Part shown: positions 14,451-27,307 of the stretch, piece after piece
Numbering within the stretch: position 1 is the first letter of the stretch
How the letters are laid out: the number at the start of each line of letters is the position of its first letter
NCBI GenBank assembly: GCA_035641315.1
Contig: DASQUK010000193.1
Location: 1 to 64,000, forward strand
Length of the DNA: 64,000 nucleotides
Direction: 5' to 3'
Source of the DNA: DASQUK01 sp035641315
GTDB taxonomy: Bacteria; Actinomycetota; Acidimicrobiia; Acidimicrobiales; VFJN01
Program-made: the position numbers and the translations under genes
The notes under the pieces: model-generated
Told to the model about the DNA's origin: nothing
Databases searched by the model: none
The model's input: the letters and a program-made list of their open reading frames with translations, nothing else

Positions 14451-15155
14451 GTGCCCGATCGCCAGCTGGGGGGCGAAAGGTCGCCCTCGTTCGTGCGCCT
14501 GCTGATGGTGATGGCGCTCGTGTGCCTCGCGCCGCTGGCTGCGCTGGGCCTGGTCGACCGCGGGAAGGGCGACGAGGTCACCGCCGCCGGGCAGCCATCG
14601 AGCACCGTCGGTGTGGCCTCGTCGGTCGGCACGGCGCCCGCGACGACGGTGCCGAAGCCGACGACGACAGGCCGGCAGCCGACCACGGAGCCACCGACGA
14701 CCACGACCGCGGTGCCCACGACGGCGGTGCCGACAACCGCGCCCCCGACGACCGCTCCGCCCAGGACGACCACGACCATGGCAGCCCTGCCGGCGACCGA
14801 CCGGGTCCTCGCTCTCGTCAACGCCGAGCGGTCGGCCAAGCCCGGCTGTGATCCGCTGGTCGTCGACGAGCGGCTGGCGACAGCGGCGCAGGGCCACAGC
14901 GACGACATGGCGGCGAACGACTACTTCTCCCACATCAGCCTCGACGGGACGACTCCCGAGCAGCGGGCTACCGATGCCGGCTTCACCAGCTTCGGGGGCG
15001 AGAACATCGCCATGGGCCAACGCAGCCCCGAGGACGTGATGGCGGCCTGGATGGGCTCCGAGGACCACCGCGACAACATCCTCAACTGCGACTTCACCGT
15101 CATCGGCGTCGGCCTCAACGACGACGGCTGGTATTGGACGCAGATGTTCGGCTGA
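14451..15155 (+). CDS. Secreted CAP/SCP-domain protein (YkwD-like)
   Basis: 234 aa, GTG start. N-terminal signal anchor (about 15-36), then a Thr/Pro-rich linker (about 50-112), then the CAP domain (about 118-234): LALVNAERSAKPGCDPL, HSDDMAANDYFSHISLDG, GENIA and SEDHRDNILN. This is the usual bacterial CAP layout with the two conserved His. It acts outside the membrane; biochemical role unknown. Confidence 0.82.
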   Translation: MPDRQLGGERSPSFVRLLMVMALVCLAPLAALGLVDRGKGDEVTAAGQPSSTVGVASSVGTAPATTVPKPTTTGRQPTTEPPTTTTAVPTTAVPTTAPPTTAPPRTTTTMAALPATDRVLALVNAERSAKPGCDPLVVDERLATAAQGHSDDMAANDYFSHISLDGTTPEQRATDAGFTSFGGENIAMGQRSPEDVMAAWMGSEDHRDNILNCDFTVIGVGLNDDGWYWTQMFG

Positions 15156-15156
15156 G

Positions 15157-16683
15157 ATGGCAGGTCCTAGGGTGGGGACGATGGGGACCGGGGGGCCCTA
15201 CCGAGCCAGCGCCGGCGACGACGGCTGGCTGCCGATCAAGTTCGGACCGGTGTCGAACGGCGAGTTCCACCCCGTGCCGCACAGCCCGTTCGTGCGCGAG
15301 GTCATCCGCCGCACGCACCGGCTGGCCGACGACAACGCCCGCCGCCTCGGCATGTCCCGGCGCGAGTTCCTGACCGGCGTCACCGGCGCCGCCGCCACGT
15401 TGTTCGTGCTGGGCGCCTGCTCCAAGGAGGAGGCACGCGAGCGGGGCGAGTCGCCGGGCGGCACGGTGGACGTGTCCGAGGAGGCGACCACCGACACCAG
15501 CGCCGCCCTCGAGGACCTGGGCGGCGAGGAGTTCATCTTCGACGTCCAGACCCACTACGTGAACTACGACCTCGCCGCGCCGGAGGGCGAGTGGACCGCC
15601 ATGTTCCCGCAGGCCGGCTGCGGCGAAGAGGGGACGACGGGCGACACCCGGGCGTGCTTCACGGCCGACGCCTACTTCCGCGAGGTGTTCGTGCGGTCGG
15701 ACACGTCGATGGCGATCCTCTCGGCGTTGCCGACCCCCGACCTCCAGCTCACCCCCGACGACATGGTGTACGCCATCGACGTCGCCACCCGCATCGGCTG
15801 CGACGGGCGGGTGCTGATGCACGGCGGCGCGTACCCGCACCGGGGACCGATCGACGTGGCGCTCATGGGCATGAGCGAGCTGCGCGACCGCTACGACATC
15901 GCCGCTTGGAAGATCTACACGATGACGCCCGTCGACGAGCACTTCTACTTCGACGACCACGACCCCGAACGGCCGCAGATCGGTCAGCGCTTCATCGACC
16001 ACGTGCGCGAGATCGGTCCGCCCATCATCTGCACGCACAAGGGCATCTCCTCGATCGTCGGGTCGGCCCCCGAGCTGGCCTCCCCCGCCGACATCGGCCC
16101 GGCCGCAGCCGGCAACCCCGACGTGTCGTTCGTCGTGTACCACTCGGGCTTCGAGCCGGGTGGGGGCGGCGTCGGCGCCTACGATCCCGACGACCCCGAT
16201 CCCCAGGGCGTCGATCGGCTGATCCGGTCGCTGGAGGCGGCGGGGGTCGGACCCAACGCCAACGTGTACGCGGAGCTGGGCGGCACGTGGTGGTTCGTCA
16301 TGCGTGATCCCACGGCCGCGGCACACACGCTCGGCAAGCTGCTGCGGTACGTCGGCGAGGACCGGGTGGTGTGGGGCACCGACTCGATTTGGTTCGGCAC
16401 GCCGCAGGACCAGATCCAGGCCCTGCGCACGTTCCAGATCAGCGAGGAGCTGCAGGAGCGCCACGGTTACCCGGCGCTCACCGACGAGGTCAAAGCCAAG
16501 ATCTTCGGCCTGAGCTCGGCCGCGCTCTACGGCATCGAGCCGATCACCGGCCGGTGCGGCCTGAGCCCCGAGGACGTCGAGGCCATCCGGGCCAACCTGC
16601 CGCCGGCGCCCACCTACGGGCCGACCACCTACGCCGAGTCGGCGGCGATGATCGCCGCCCACCAGGCGGGCCAGCTGGCCTGA
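15157..16683 (+). CDS. Exported amidohydrolase-2 family protein with Tat-type lipoprotein signal
   Basis: 508 aa. An internal SRREFLTGVTGAAATLFVLGAC at about 66-87 is a twin-arginine motif, hydrophobic stretch and LGAC lipobox. The mature protein is probably a Tat-exported lipoprotein, and the 65 residues before it are unusual for a signal peptide. The catalytic domain is a TIM-barrel amidohydrolase: FDVQTHYVNYD, CTHKG, YHSGFEP, and WGTDSIWFGTP near the C-terminus. If the true start is nearer the Tat motif, the N-terminus is over-called. Substrate unknown. Confidence 0.72.
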   Translation: MAGPRVGTMGTGGPYRASAGDDGWLPIKFGPVSNGEFHPVPHSPFVREVIRRTHRLADDNARRLGMSRREFLTGVTGAAATLFVLGACSKEEARERGESPGGTVDVSEEATTDTSAALEDLGGEEFIFDVQTHYVNYDLAAPEGEWTAMFPQAGCGEEGTTGDTRACFTADAYFREVFVRSDTSMAILSALPTPDLQLTPDDMVYAIDVATRIGCDGRVLMHGGAYPHRGPIDVALMGMSELRDRYDIAAWKIYTMTPVDEHFYFDDHDPERPQIGQRFIDHVREIGPPIICTHKGISSIVGSAPELASPADIGPAAAGNPDVSFVVYHSGFEPGGGGVGAYDPDDPDPQGVDRLIRSLEAAGVGPNANVYAELGGTWWFVMRDPTAAAHTLGKLLRYVGEDRVVWGTDSIWFGTPQDQIQALRTFQISEELQERHGYPALTDEVKAKIFGLSSAALYGIEPITGRCGLSPEDVEAIRANLPPAPTYGPTTYAESAAMIAAHQAGQLA

Positions 16684-16748
16684 CCTCGGCCACCACGGCT
16701 GTCGGGTTCTTACAAGAGGCCGGCCAGTCCTCCCGGGATCATGGCCCC

Positions 16749-17219
16749 ATGACGAACACCAACCCGGTACATCGCTACCCGACCATCACGCCCCACCTGG
16801 CCGTGGACGATCCCGCCGCCGCCCTCGACTTCTACGAGCGGGCCTTCGGCGCCCGGGAGCTCGTCCGGCTGGCCCTGCCGGACGGGACCATTGCCCACGC
16901 CGAGATGCTCGTCGGCGACGCGCTGGTCACGCTGGGCAAGGCGATCCCCGAGTACCACCTGGTCGCGCCCTCGCCCGACCAGCCCGTCCACGTGTCGATC
17001 ACCTGGTTCACCGACGACGCCGACGCCGTGTACGCCCGGGCCATGGAGGCGGGGGCCACGGCCGTCACGTCGGTGGCCGACCAGTTCCACGGCGACCGGG
17101 TCGGCTCGGTGCGTTGCCCGTTCGGCCACCGCTGGATCATCGCCACCCACCTCGAGGACGTGCCCTACGACGAGCAGCAGCGGCGCCTGACCGAGATGAT
17201 GACCAAGCCGGCGTCCTGA
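16749..17219 (+). CDS. VOC-family protein (PhnB-like glyoxalase fold)
   Basis: 156 aa. Single VOC module: TITPHLAVDDPAAALDFYERAFGA, IAHAEMLVGD, VSITWFTDDADAVYARAMEAGA, and RVGSVRCPFGHRWIIATH at the end. Typical PhnB/YdhR length. No enzyme activity can be assigned. Confidence 0.75.
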   Translation: MTNTNPVHRYPTITPHLAVDDPAAALDFYERAFGARELVRLALPDGTIAHAEMLVGDALVTLGKAIPEYHLVAPSPDQPVHVSITWFTDDADAVYARAMEAGATAVTSVADQFHGDRVGSVRCPFGHRWIIATHLEDVPYDEQQRRLTEMMTKPAS

Positions 17220-17297
17220 TCCGGCCGGGGCGCCAGCCGGCGCGTTCTGGTCGCGAAATAGGCTGTTGGGACGACCAGTCCCGCGAACAGAACGCGT

Positions 17298-18092
17298 GTG
17301 CCGGCCGCGGTGCTGCGGGGACCGGCGCTCGGGCACTTCGAGCTCGACACGCGCCCGCCCTCGCCGCCCCTGGAGGACATCGTCCACCACCTGTGGATCG
17401 TCGAGTGGTCGGTTCCCCCCGGGGAGGAGCGGACCCAGGACGTCGTCACCCGTCCCAGCATCCACCTGACCGTCGAGGGCGAGCGGTCGACCGTGACCGG
17501 GTCGTCACCCGGTGCTTCCGGCGGGTGCTGGTCGGCGAGGGCCGGGTGGTCGGCGTGCGGTTCCGGCCCGCCGGCTTCGCGGCGCTGTCGACCCAGCGGG
17601 CGTCCAGGCTGGCGGACCAGGCCGTGCCCGCAACCCAGGTCCTGGGGGCCGAGGCCGGACGTGAGCTGGCCCGTGTCGGCGCCGGCGACTCCGAGGTCAG
17701 CGCCGACGAGGCCGTCGGGCGCATGGAGGCGTTCCTGGAGCGCCGGCGCCGGGGGCGCCCGACCGAGGCGGCGCTGGTCGACGACGCCGTGGACCACATC
17801 GTGGCCCACACCGACGTCACCCGGGTCGAGCAGGTCGCCCACCACTTCGGGGTCAGCTCCCGGACGCTGCAGCGGCGGTTCGAGCGCTACCTCGGCGTCG
17901 GTCCCCAAGTGGGTGATCCAGCGCCGCCGTATCCACGAGGCGCTGGAGGAGATCGAGCACGGCCGCGCCATGGACTGGAGCGCCCTGGCCCTCCGGCTCG
18001 GCTTCGCCGACCAGGCGCACTTCGTCCACACGTTCACCGAGCTGGTGGGCCAGCCGGCGTCGTCCTATGAGCGAGCGTCAGCGAGCGAATGA
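17298..18092 (+). pseudogene. AraC-family regulator interrupted by two compensating frameshifts
   Basis: The protein reads well only by switching frame twice. The N-terminal domain (GHFELDTRPP...HHLWIVEW) runs to about 17499. The middle (VVTRCFRRVLVGEGRVVGVRFRPAGF to RTLQRRFERYLG) is in the -1 frame. The second HTH half (KWVIQRRRIHEALEEIEHG to the end) returns to the first frame from about 17915. The first break fits loss of one G in the run at 17499-17501; the second fits one extra C in the CCCC at about 17913. A corrected product of about 265 aa would be an ordinary AraC regulator. Its 3' end lies inside the 63-bp repeat. Sequence error is more likely than decay. Confidence 0.7.
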
Positions 18093-18129
18093 TGAGCACA
18101 GTGCGGTACTCGCCGCGGAGCGGCGATCG
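18067..18129 (+). repeat. 63-bp dispersed repeat, copy A
   Basis: Begins ATGAGCGAGCGTCAGCGAGC and contains CGCCGC-gga-GCGGCG, a short hairpin, near its end. It matches copy B (62960-63022, minus strand) at 58 of 63 positions. It forms the 3' end of the AraC gene and the leader of the next gene. Confidence 0.8.
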
Positions 18130-18132
18130 TTG

Positions 18133-19409
18133 ATGGCGGAGCTGCGGCTGCGACTGCTCGGGGTCGGGGCGATGCGCTCGCCGCGCTACGCCCCGGCGGG
18201 CCTGCTGGTCAGCTACGGCGGGACCCGGGTCGCGCTCGACGGTGGACCGGGCGCGGCACCCGAGCCGCCGCTCGACGCGTGGCTGGTGTGCGACGAACGC
18301 AGCGAGCTGCGCACCGAGCTACGCCGCCTCGCCCGGGACCGGGATGTCGAGGCGGCGGTGGCGCCGTTCCGGGCCGGCGGGCTGTCGATCGAACCCCGGC
18401 CAGTGGCGCACACCTCGCATCCCACGGTGGGTTATGTGATCGCCGCCGGCGACCGCCGCGTGGCCTGGGCTCCCGAGTTCTGGACGTTCCCCGACTGGGC
18501 GGCGGGCGTGGATCTCCTCTTCGCCGACGCCGCCGGCTGGAGCCGGCCGATCCACTTCGCGGGCGGGGTGGGCGGGCACGCCGCGGCGCTGGCGGTGGCC
18601 GACGAGGCGCGCCGGCGCGGCGTCGCGCGCCTGGTGTTCGCCCACGTCGGGCGGCCGACGATCCGGGCCATCGACGCCGGGGAGCGGCCGCCGTTCGGGG
18701 AGCTCGGTGCCGACGGCCGCGGCTACCGGTTGCGGATTGGCCGGCGGGCGGGCGGGAAGACGGCGCGGGTGGCGGCCAAGCGCCAGACGCCCAAGCAGAC
18801 GGCCCGCGCGGTGCTCGACGCCCACGCGCAGACCTACGCCGAGGAGGCGGGCATCAGGCTGCGGGACGCTCCCGCGCCGCTGTACCAACTGCTGTGCCTG
18901 TCGCTGCTGATGAGCGCCCGGATCAGGGCCAACATCGCCGTCGCCGCGGCGCGGGCGCTGTTCGCCCAGGGTTGGCGCACACCCCGCAAGCTGGCGGCGT
19001 CGACGTGGGAACGGCGCGCGAAGGTTCTCAACGAGGCCGGCTACGCCCGCTACGACGAGCGCACCGCCAGGATGCTGGCCGGCACCGCCGACCTGCTCCT
19101 CGACCGCTGGCACGGCGACCTGCGCCGGCTGCGGGAGGAGGCCGACCGCGATCCGGCCCGGGAGCGCGAGCTGCTCCAGGAGTTTCCGGGCATCGGCCCG
19201 GTCGGCGCCGACATCTTCGCCCGCGAGGTGCAGGCCGTCTGGCCCGAGCACTTCCCCGCCGCCGATGACCGGACGCTGAAGGCAGCCGGGCGCCTGGGCC
19301 TCGGCGACGACGCCCGGGCGCTGGCGCGCCTCGTCCCCCGACGTGACTTCCCTCGCCTCGTCGACGGCCTCGTCCGGGCCGAGCTCGAGGGCAGCCAATC
19401 CCGCGGACG

Positions 19410-19413
<4 letters not shown>
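18133..19413 (+). CDS. Fusion of a degenerate metallo-beta-lactamase-like domain and a HhH-GPD glycosylase-like domain
   Basis: 426 aa from ATG 18133; an in-frame ATG at 18067 would add 22 residues encoded by the dispersed repeat. Residues about 1-200 look like an MBL fold (LLVSYGGTRVALDGGPG, LVCDERSELR, VAHTSHPTVGY, RLVFAHVGRPTIRAID), but the HxHxDH metal motif is absent. Residues about 230-426 are an endonuclease III-like HhH-GPD domain: LLCLSLLMSARIRANIA, the hairpin FPGIGPVGADIF, and the Asp in FPAADDRTLKAA. The lyase Lys of the hairpin is replaced and no Fe-S cysteines are present. Possibly a DNA-repair or DNA-binding protein. The GTGA overlap couples it to the P-type ATPase. Confidence 0.6.
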
Positions 19414-23603
<4,190 letters not shown>

Positions 23604-23702
23604 ACCTCGGCCCGAATCTCGGTATGGGCACCCGGCTCCGCGGCCATGAGGGCTTCGCGTTCGAGGGGCTGTACCGCCTCCTCGAGAAATGATCAACTGG
23701 GC

Positions 23703-23715
23703 TTGATGCATCGAC
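23703..23715. promoter_or_regulatory. Operator-like motif upstream of the ArsR-ArsC fusion gene
   Basis: TTGATGCATCGAC shares GATGCATCGAC with the palindrome of the first arsR promoter (12265-12278). It is followed by TTTGATGTAATG, which may be a second half-site. Nothing else is recognisable in 23604-23739. Confidence 0.4.
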
Positions 23716-23739
23716 CGAGTTTGATGTAATGATGAGGAG

Positions 23740-24537
23740 GTGAGTTCGTCGGGGATCGAGCAAGAGTTGCCGCCGCCGGGGTTTCTGCGCTTGGCGGGGC
23801 ATCCGCTGCGGTGGCGACTGTTGAGCGAGCTGGCTCGCAGCGATCGGATGGTGCACGAGCTGACGGGCCTGGTGGGCCAGCCGCAGAACCTGGTCTCCTA
23901 CCACCTGGGCAAGCTGCGTGACGCCCGCCTGGTCTCGGCGCGGCGTAGCTCGGCCGATGGGCGCGATGCCTACTACATGGTGGACCTGGCCCGGCTGCGG
24001 GCGCTGCTGGCCACCACCGGCGCGGCGCTGCACCCTGGCCTGCACCTCGCCCCGCCCCCAGACCACGAGAGGCCCCGGCCTGGCGCCGCGGGTGTTCGGG
24101 TGCTGTTCGTGTGCACCGGTAACAGCACCCGTTCGCAGATGGCCGAAGCCCTGGCCCGAGCGCGATCGGCTGGCGCGATCGAGGCGTTCAGCGCCGGGAG
24201 CCGCCCCAAGCCGCTGCACCCGAACGCGCTGCAGGTGATGCGGGAACGCGGTGTCGACCTGGCCGGTCAGTACTCGAAGCACCTGGGCGTGTTCGCCGAG
24301 ACGCGCTTCGACTGGATCATCACGCTGTGCGACCGGGTGCGTGAGGTCTGCCCCGAGTTCCCGGGCGGCCCCGAGGCGATCCACTGGAGCATCCCGGACC
24401 CGGCCGACACCGGCGAAGACGACGAGGCCACCTACCCCGCCTTCCAGCGCACGGCCGCCGAGCTGGAGACCCGCATCGGCTTCCTGCTGGCCGTGCTCGC
24501 CAATCCGACTACCACCGGCGCCATCGAGACGCCGTGA
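23740..24537 (+). CDS. ArsR repressor fused to a low-molecular-weight phosphatase-type arsenate reductase
   Basis: 265 aa. Residues about 10-95 are an ArsR winged HTH (LRWRLLSELARSDRMVHEL, PQNLVSYHLGKL). Residues about 119-258 are an ArsC/LMW-PTP domain with CTGNSTRS (C125, R131), ITLCDRVREVCPEFP and the conserved HWSIPDPAD. One protein would both sense and reduce arsenic. GTG start lies directly after AGGAGG, too close for an ordinary ribosome binding site, so the message may be leaderless or the start slightly downstream. It is followed by a VOC gene. Fusions of this kind are known in actinobacteria. Confidence 0.82.
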   Translation: MSSSGIEQELPPPGFLRLAGHPLRWRLLSELARSDRMVHELTGLVGQPQNLVSYHLGKLRDARLVSARRSSADGRDAYYMVDLARLRALLATTGAALHPGLHLAPPPDHERPRPGAAGVRVLFVCTGNSTRSQMAEALARARSAGAIEAFSAGSRPKPLHPNALQVMRERGVDLAGQYSKHLGVFAETRFDWIITLCDRVREVCPEFPGGPEAIHWSIPDPADTGEDDEATYPAFQRTAAELETRIGFLLAVLANPTTTGAIETP

Positions 24538-24557
24538 CCACCCCAAGGAGGAGCACG

Positions 24558-24947
24558 ATGACGACACCGGACGAGATGGTGAATGTCCGCTACATGGTCG
24601 ACGACGTGCCGACCGCAATCGACTTCTACATCAAGCACCTCGGCTTCGAGCTGCGCACGAGCGCCGCGCCCGCGTTCGCGGACGTCACCCGCGGCAACCT
24701 GCGGCTGCTGCTCAGCGGGCCGGCCAGCTCGGCCGGGCGGCCCATGCCCGACGGAACCAAGCCGGGCCCCGGCGGCTGGAACCGCATCCACCTCATCGTC
24801 GACGACATCACCAGCGAAGTCGACCGACTCCGCGACGCCGGCCTCCGGTTCCGCAACGACATCGTCACCGGCCCCGGCGGCTCCCAGATCCTGCTCGAGG
24901 ACCCCTCCGGCAACGTGATCGAGCTGTTCCAACCCGCCGGCACCTGA
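24558..24947 (+). CDS. VOC-family (glyoxalase/bleomycin-resistance fold) protein
   Basis: 129 aa. Single VOC module: VRYMVDDVPTAIDFYIKHLGFEL, WNRIHLIVDDI and ILLEDPSGNVIELFQP, with His and Glu at metal positions. ATG 24558 has AAGGAGGAG upstream and lies 20 bases after the ArsR-ArsC stop, so the two are co-transcribed. A role in arsenic chemistry is possible from context only; it lacks the ArsI cysteine pair. Confidence 0.8.
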   Translation: MTTPDEMVNVRYMVDDVPTAIDFYIKHLGFELRTSAAPAFADVTRGNLRLLLSGPASSAGRPMPDGTKPGPGGWNRIHLIVDDITSEVDRLRDAGLRFRNDIVTGPGGSQILLEDPSGNVIELFQPAGT

Positions 24948-25025
24948 CCAACACACCGTGACCGAGGGCCGGCGCCGGGGCCCGCGTGCCGTTGTCCGGG
25001 ACGCCGGCCGGGTAGCTGACCGGCG

Positions 25026-25633
25026 ATGGCCGCCAAGGACTCGCTCGCCCGGCAACGCCGGGACTTCCGCCGGACGTCCGAGCCCGCGGGACGCGGGCGC
25101 CGCAGGCGGCGCTCCCGGGGCTCGGCCGAGCGTGAGCCGCACTTCGTCATCCAGAAGCACGATGCCTCCCGCCTGCACTACGACGTGCGCCTCGAGGCCG
25201 ACGGCGTGCTGAAGTCGTGGGCCGTGCCCAAGGGGCCGTCCACCGATCCCCGGGACCGCCAGCTGGCCGTGCCCACAGAGGACCACCCGCTCGACTACGA
25301 GGACTTCGAGGGCGTCATCCCCGAGGGCCAGTACGGGGCGGGCACGGTGCTCGTGTGGGAGGCCGGGACATACCGCAACATCAGCGAGCACCGGGCGACC
25401 CGGTGCCCGTGGCGGATGCCATCCGCCGGGGGCACCTGGCGGTCTGGCTCGACGGCCACAAGCTGCGGGGCGGCTACGCCTTCACCCGCATCCGCGGCGG
25501 CAAGGACGAGGCGTGGCTGATGGTCAAGATGCGCGACGAAGGCGCCGACGCCCGCCGCAAGCCGGTCCGGACCCAGCCCGAGTCGGTGCTCACCGGCCGC
25601 GACCTCGACCAGGTCGCCGCCGACGAGTCCTGA
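25026..25633 (+). pseudogene. LigD-type 3'-phosphoesterase-domain protein with one frameshift
   Basis: The first part gives FVIQKHDASRLHYDVRLE, LKSWAVPKGPS and EDFEGVIPEGQYGAGTV, the signature of the 3'-phosphoesterase domain of the NHEJ ligase LigD. After about 25392 the family sequence (DPVPVADAIRRGHLAVWLDGHKLRGGYAFTRI) continues in another frame to 25633. Adding one G to the GGG at 25393-25395 restores an intact protein of about 202 aa. As a stand-alone protein it would trim 3' ends in DNA repair. Sequence error is the likely cause. Confidence 0.75.
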
Positions 25634-25689
25634 GCCGTTTTGTCATATCTCGGGTGCCAGATTGCTTCTGAGCGGCGACAGAAGGGTGG

Positions 25690-26310
25690 TCAGCTGCCGT
25701 GGACGGTGGCGAACAGCGACTCGACCACCCAGCTGGGCACGGCGAGGTCGTTGGACTCGGCGTAGAGCAGCAGGCTCAACAGCCGGCGGGGACCCGAGCT
25801 GCGGGCCCGGTCCACGATGTAGTCCCAGTCGAGCTCGCAGCTGGCGATGAGCGACAGGGCGTCGTACCAGTGCCGGGTCGCCTCTTCGCTCGCAGCGATC
25901 GCCTTGATGACCACCAGGTCCTCGGGGCACATGATCGTCGCCTCGGTGCCGCGGTAGGTCCGCCGCCGGCCGCGCCGCAGCATCTCGTCGTCGAGGCGGA
26001 TGTCGCCCGCCGACCGGTAGATCACGTCGACCAGCACGCCGTGGCGGAACGCCTTGTGCAGCCACTCCAGGTCGGTCTCGCTGGTCTCGAACCCGGCGGC
26101 GGCGAGCACCTCGAGGACCCGGCCGGCATCCTCGGCCCGCACGAACACGTCGATGTCGTTGGTGGCCCGCGACCGGCCGAAGGTCACCGTTCCCGCGCCG
26201 CCCATGAGCAGGTACGGCAGGCCCTTCTCCTCGATCGCACGCACGACGTCGGCCAGGGTGCGTTCGATGTCCTCGTCGGAGGGCTCCATGCCCCCGGGGT
26301 AGTGCGACAT
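25690..26310 (-). CDS. MNT-type nucleotidyltransferase
   Basis: 206 aa. Minimal nucleotidyltransferase fold: LLMGGAGTVTFGRSRATNDIDVFV carries the GG...DxD catalytic motif, and the C-terminal half is helical. Related to DUF6036/AbiEii-like proteins and to MNT antitoxins, but no HEPN toxin partner is present. The start ATG directly follows the stop of the upstream membrane-protein gene (TAGATG). A second ATG seven codons in is possible. Confidence 0.7.
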   Translation of the reverse strand: MSHYPGGMEPSDEDIERTLADVVRAIEEKGLPYLLMGGAGTVTFGRSRATNDIDVFVRAEDAGRVLEVLAAAGFETSETDLEWLHKAFRHGVLVDVIYRSAGDIRLDDEMLRRGRRRTYRGTEATIMCPEDLVVIKAIAASEEATRHWYDALSLIASCELDWDYIVDRARSSGPRRLLSLLLYAESNDLAVPSWVVESLFATVHGS

Positions 26311-26811
26311 CTACCGGCCTCGTTCGTCGGTGTGGGGGTCGCGCAGCGTGGTGCCGATCGACGGCCGGTCGTCGACGTCCTGGGTCTCCCCCTCCAGCTC
26401 GGGCTCGCGACCGCCCAGGTAGAGGGCACCCCCGGTCCCGCCGCCCAACGCGCCGCACAGCGCCGCCAGCCCCAAGCGCCACGGCAGCGAGATGTCGCCC
26501 CAGCCGATCAGCCCCAGCGGCATGAACAGCAGCGCGCCGCACAGCCCACCCAGCAGGGCGCCGAGGACCAACCCCTTGAGCTGCGCGTCGGTCATCGGGC
26601 CGAACCCGGGGCCGGCCCACGACTCCGCTGCCTCCTCCTGCTGCTCGTGGCGGAGGACTCCCTGGTCGTCGCTGTGCGCCTCATGACCCTCGGCGTACTT
26701 GCGTTCCCCCGGCGGCGGCGCCGTGTGGTCGTCGACGGCCTCTTCGGTCCTCTCCACCCATCTGGGTCGATGCTTCACAGCTAAGGCCTTCCCGTCGCCT
26801 CCCCGGCTCAA
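26311..26811 (-). CDS. Small membrane protein of unknown function
   Basis: 166 aa. Charged hydrophilic N-terminus (1-70), then two glycine-rich membrane segments (about 80-105, LVLGALLGGLCGALLFMPLGL, and 112-133), then an acidic tail. No family recognised. A GTG twelve codons in (VKHRPRW) may be the real start. It forms a pair with the nucleotidyltransferase gene. Confidence 0.5.
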   Translation of the reverse strand: MSRGGDGKALAVKHRPRWVERTEEAVDDHTAPPPGERKYAEGHEAHSDDQGVLRHEQQEEAAESWAGPGFGPMTDAQLKGLVLGALLGGLCGALLFMPLGLIGWGDISLPWRLGLAALCGALGGGTGGALYLGGREPELEGETQDVDDRPSIGTTLRDPHTDERGR

Positions 26812-26902
26812 TCAGCGGCCCCCGAACCGCCCCGCGCTTGCCGGGCGCCCTCGGGGGTAGGAACCTCGGAGGTCGGCCGTCGAGTCCAGCGGAGGAGCAG
26901 CA

Positions 26903-27307
26903 GTGGCGACAGCGAGCGCGGCGTTTCACGAGTCACCCGAGGACCTACGACCCGAGACCCGGGACCGACACCGGGGCCTCGCGTCGCTCATGGAGGAGCT
27001 GGAGGCGGTCGACTGGTACGACCAGCGGATCGACGCCGCCGGCGACGACGGCCTCCGCGAGGTGCTGCGCCACAACCGCGACGAGGAGAAGGAGCACGCC
27101 GCCATGGTCCTGGAGTGGCTCCGGCGCGGCGATGCGACCTGGGACGGCTTCTTGCGTCGCTACCTGTTCACCGAGCGCCCCATCGCCGAGCTGGCCGCCG
27201 AGGCCGAGGGCGAGACCGACAGCGCGGCCGCCGGGACCGAGTCCGGGGCCGGCACCGGGGACGCATCCCTCGGGCTCCGGGGCCTGGCGGACAAGGAGAT
27301 GCTGTGA
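26903..27307 (+). CDS. Encapsulated ferritin-like protein (EncFtn), encapsulin cargo
   Basis: 134 aa. Two-helix half-ferritin with E32, W38-Y39, E62 and H65 (MEELEAVDWYDQRID; DEEKEHAAMVLEWL). These are the same positions I recall for the ferroxidase residues of Rhodospirillum EncFtn. The acidic linker (about 97-120) ends in DASLGLRGL, a cargo-loading peptide of the SLGIGSL type. It oxidises Fe(II) for storage inside the encapsulin shell. GTG start with a GGAGGAG ribosome binding site. Its TGA overlaps the encapsulin ATG. Confidence 0.88.
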   Translation: MATASAAFHESPEDLRPETRDRHRGLASLMEELEAVDWYDQRIDAAGDDGLREVLRHNRDEEKEHAAMVLEWLRRGDATWDGFLRRYLFTERPIAELAAEAEGETDSAAAGTESGAGTGDASLGLRGLADKEML

